From Nyssa sinensis (Eukaryota > Streptophyta > Magnoliopsida > Cornales > Nyssaceae), in contig CM018036.1 of the NCBI GenBank assembly GCA_008638375.1, forward strand, positions 704,501 through 768,500: a stretch of DNA of 64,000 nucleotides, written 5' to 3'. The notes beneath the pieces are model-generated. The model ran no database searches. It saw nothing but the letters and a program-made list of their open reading frames with translations, and had not been told where the DNA came from. The translations under genes and the position numbers were made by a program. Numbering within the stretch: the stretch's first letter is position 1; the number at the start of each line of letters is the position of its first letter. This document shows, piece after piece, positions 61,986 through 64,000 of the stretch.

Positions 61986-64000
61986 GTATGCTAAACTTCT
62001 TCTCTTTCCTTATTCCTTCAATCAATAGCTAGAAACGGCATCTCTAATTTTCTTGTAAGTTATAATAAAACTAGATCTGTATTTCAGAAGTCAGACGTTA
62101 CCATCTGAGCAGGCATCAGTTGATTATATTTAGAGATTTATGCAGTTTATCTTTTACTTCAGGCTAGTTATGTCTACCCACATCATATATTAAAAAAAGG
62201 ATAGTTATACACAAATCTACAAGCTTGTAAAAAGTGAAAAACTCATGAAGCCTGTATCTCATAAGCTTGTACATGGAGGTTAATGAAATAAGACGTGTTC
62301 TCACTCCTGAGTTCAAGTTGCCGTGGCTTGAGTTGTCATGCATGGCACAGTAAACTTCATGCAACATTATGGTTCACGGTTGTGTTATTAGGTTTGGTTC
62401 AATTTTCCAACTAACGGAAAATTTTGGAAGCACAATGGAAATTATGCGAAAGTTGGTTGAGATATAAAAGGACATTGAAACGTTTTGATTTGTAGAAAAG
62501 AACTTATTTGTTGCCAAACTATTTATTGGAGATGCATGCTTGAGTATGTTGGTCAATAGATTCAATACACTTGTCTAAATGTAAGAAAGCAAAATAAGAA
62601 GTAAAATAATGGGATGAAATGCAACATAACTTGTGGAAATATTACTTACTAAAAAAAATGCTTGGGTAAATATTCAGCAAAAATTTTCTTATACAATTCT
62701 AAATAAACAGAGTTTTCGTTTATTGAAATAATAAAATGCCTCCTGATCTTCAACCAATCATGTGCTTTAATATAATTACTAGAAGTTACCGCTATAGCTT
62801 GTTTCCAATACTCTACAACTTTTTTTTAGTAAGTAAAATAAATATATGTGAAAGGCACCAAATGGGGGTGCTTCCATTTACACAGACCGGCACTCAACAG
62901 CTTAATTGAATCACACTCTTCAATTTCAGAATCTCCCTATCAAGTCAAGTAATGAGCTGTGCTATTGGCTGTCTTCGTTTAGCTTCTCTCACTCTACCCA
63001 TTGAGTGCATGAAAATTCATAAATATATGAAAAGTGAAGTGCAAGAAGATAAAAGCAGGGTCCCTATACCTTATGTTAAAATGTAAAGACAGAAAATTGA
63101 ATACTTAGTGTCTTAATAGTTTTGGTAAAAAATGTTTTCCACTGGCGGTTAGATTGAGTGGCATCTCCTGTCCTAATATGTGTACTCTTATTTCTACCCC
63201 ACTTATATGTTACTAAAACATTAGTAATCAAAAAATTGCCACACTCTAGAAAATTCTAAATGATACAATGCTACTCTTGTAAAGGATTTGGACATTTTTA
63301 TGCTTGATTGGTGGCTTTTATTGTTAACTTTGATTACTTCTGCTATTGCTGAATAGAAAGACGAGGAGATTGTAGTTTTAGAACTTGAACAAGAGAGAGG
63401 TGGTGACAAGAGAGATAGTGCCAATGATGATGAACAACACTGTAGACTGAAAAGGATGGTGACTTCGAGATGAAGTATGTTCCAGCTAGAGACTTGCCGC
63501 CATCAAGTTCAAATATAGTTCGAAGCTTGTTCCTTCTAAAGCATATTAATGATTGGGGATAACATTTTTGGTCCTATTTCGAATTCGATGGGGTTGAGTT
63601 CTTTTTGGAAGGGGAGAGTTGGAGAGATGACGCGACGGCTATTGCTTGGTTTGAGAAGACATCTACTTATGAAACACTAGGAGCCCCATGTTACCTAACA
63701 ACATTTTTTTTTTGGTTCATGAGGAGGAGTCCATGATAGCTGCACTAGATCCTTGCAGCTTTGCCGACCACCCTTTGGTGGTAATGTGGTATAGTAGGAT
63801 ATATAGTAAAGTTGCCTTCGGCCCTTTGCTTAGCCCTTCTTCAATTACCCCACCCCTTGCCCCGAGTGGTAAGCAGTCTTGTTAAGAGTAGGGTCATTTT
63901 TGTCTGAGCATTCTTTACATGGTATATAAGAATGCAAATGGCCCTTGATGTTCGATTAGAAAATCTCCAAAAAAGGAGAGAGAACGTGAATTAGATAACT
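61986..64000. other. MAK21 intron 3 (continues past window)
   Basis: No further MAK21 exon was recognised. At 62820-62890 there is a possible LINE 3' end (TTTTTTTTAGTAAGTAAA followed by GGCACC). At 63145-63190 there is a partial SINE-like copy. The segment 63330-63880 is less AT-rich and has unidentified short frames (separate finding). Confidence 0.5.

Overview
This window is nuclear DNA from a flowering plant, almost certainly a eudicot and quite possibly a rosid tree. The support is: genes split by GT-AG introns, AT-rich intergenic DNA full of microsatellites, Ty1-copia, LINE, SINE and MITE debris, and plant-only or plant-type families (group VII ERF, NHL/LEA-2, GDSL esterase, tonoplast-type SAC phosphatase). 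I cannot name the species from sequence alone.

Layout, left to right. 1-3530: a Ty1-copia retrotransposon on the minus strand, cut by the window edge, with its 5' LTR and primer-binding site inside. 3650-4980: a two-exon RBR-type E3 ubiquitin ligase, broken by a 4-base insertion. 4981-12678: gene-free AT-rich DNA with a truncated LINE at 9.9-10.4 kb. 12845-16311: a RAP2.2/RAP2.12-like group VII ERF with the Met-Cys N-degron; its intron holds a fossil RTE-type LINE. 20567-21938: a three-exon NHL/LEA-2 membrane protein. 24008-29306: a five-exon secreted GDSL esterase/lipase whose second intron holds a local duplication and SINE-like copies. 31953-47025: a 16-exon SAC-domain phosphoinositide phosphatase. 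50071-53981 (minus): ribosomal protein uS2 (RPSA), five exons. 56205 to about 61985: the first three exons of MAK21/NOC1 (CEBPZ), a 60S assembly factor that continues beyond the window and carries a 5'-truncated LINE in intron 1.

The genes do not form an operon or cluster. The one functional pairing is RPSA and MAK21, which are divergent, 2.2 kb apart, both serve ribosome production, and both have an AAACCCTA telo-box upstream; RPSA also has TGGGCY site II motifs.

The main oddity is a set of frame breaks. The SAC gene reads as a complete 836-residue protein only if five separate single extra bases are discounted. MAK21 needs one more, and the RBR gene needs four. None of these genes has an in-frame nonsense codon or a lost splice site. 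That points to insertion-type assembly error at least as much as to gene death. Four other genes (about 3.9 kb of coding sequence) have no such lesion. I found no tRNA, rRNA or CRISPR, and nothing I would call a new biological system. The most notable structures are a roughly 540-bp foldback element in an RPSA intron, a MITE with a perfect 8-bp target duplication, a LINE with a perfect 18-bp target duplication, a GC-AG intron in SAC, and several very long G or C runs in SAC introns.
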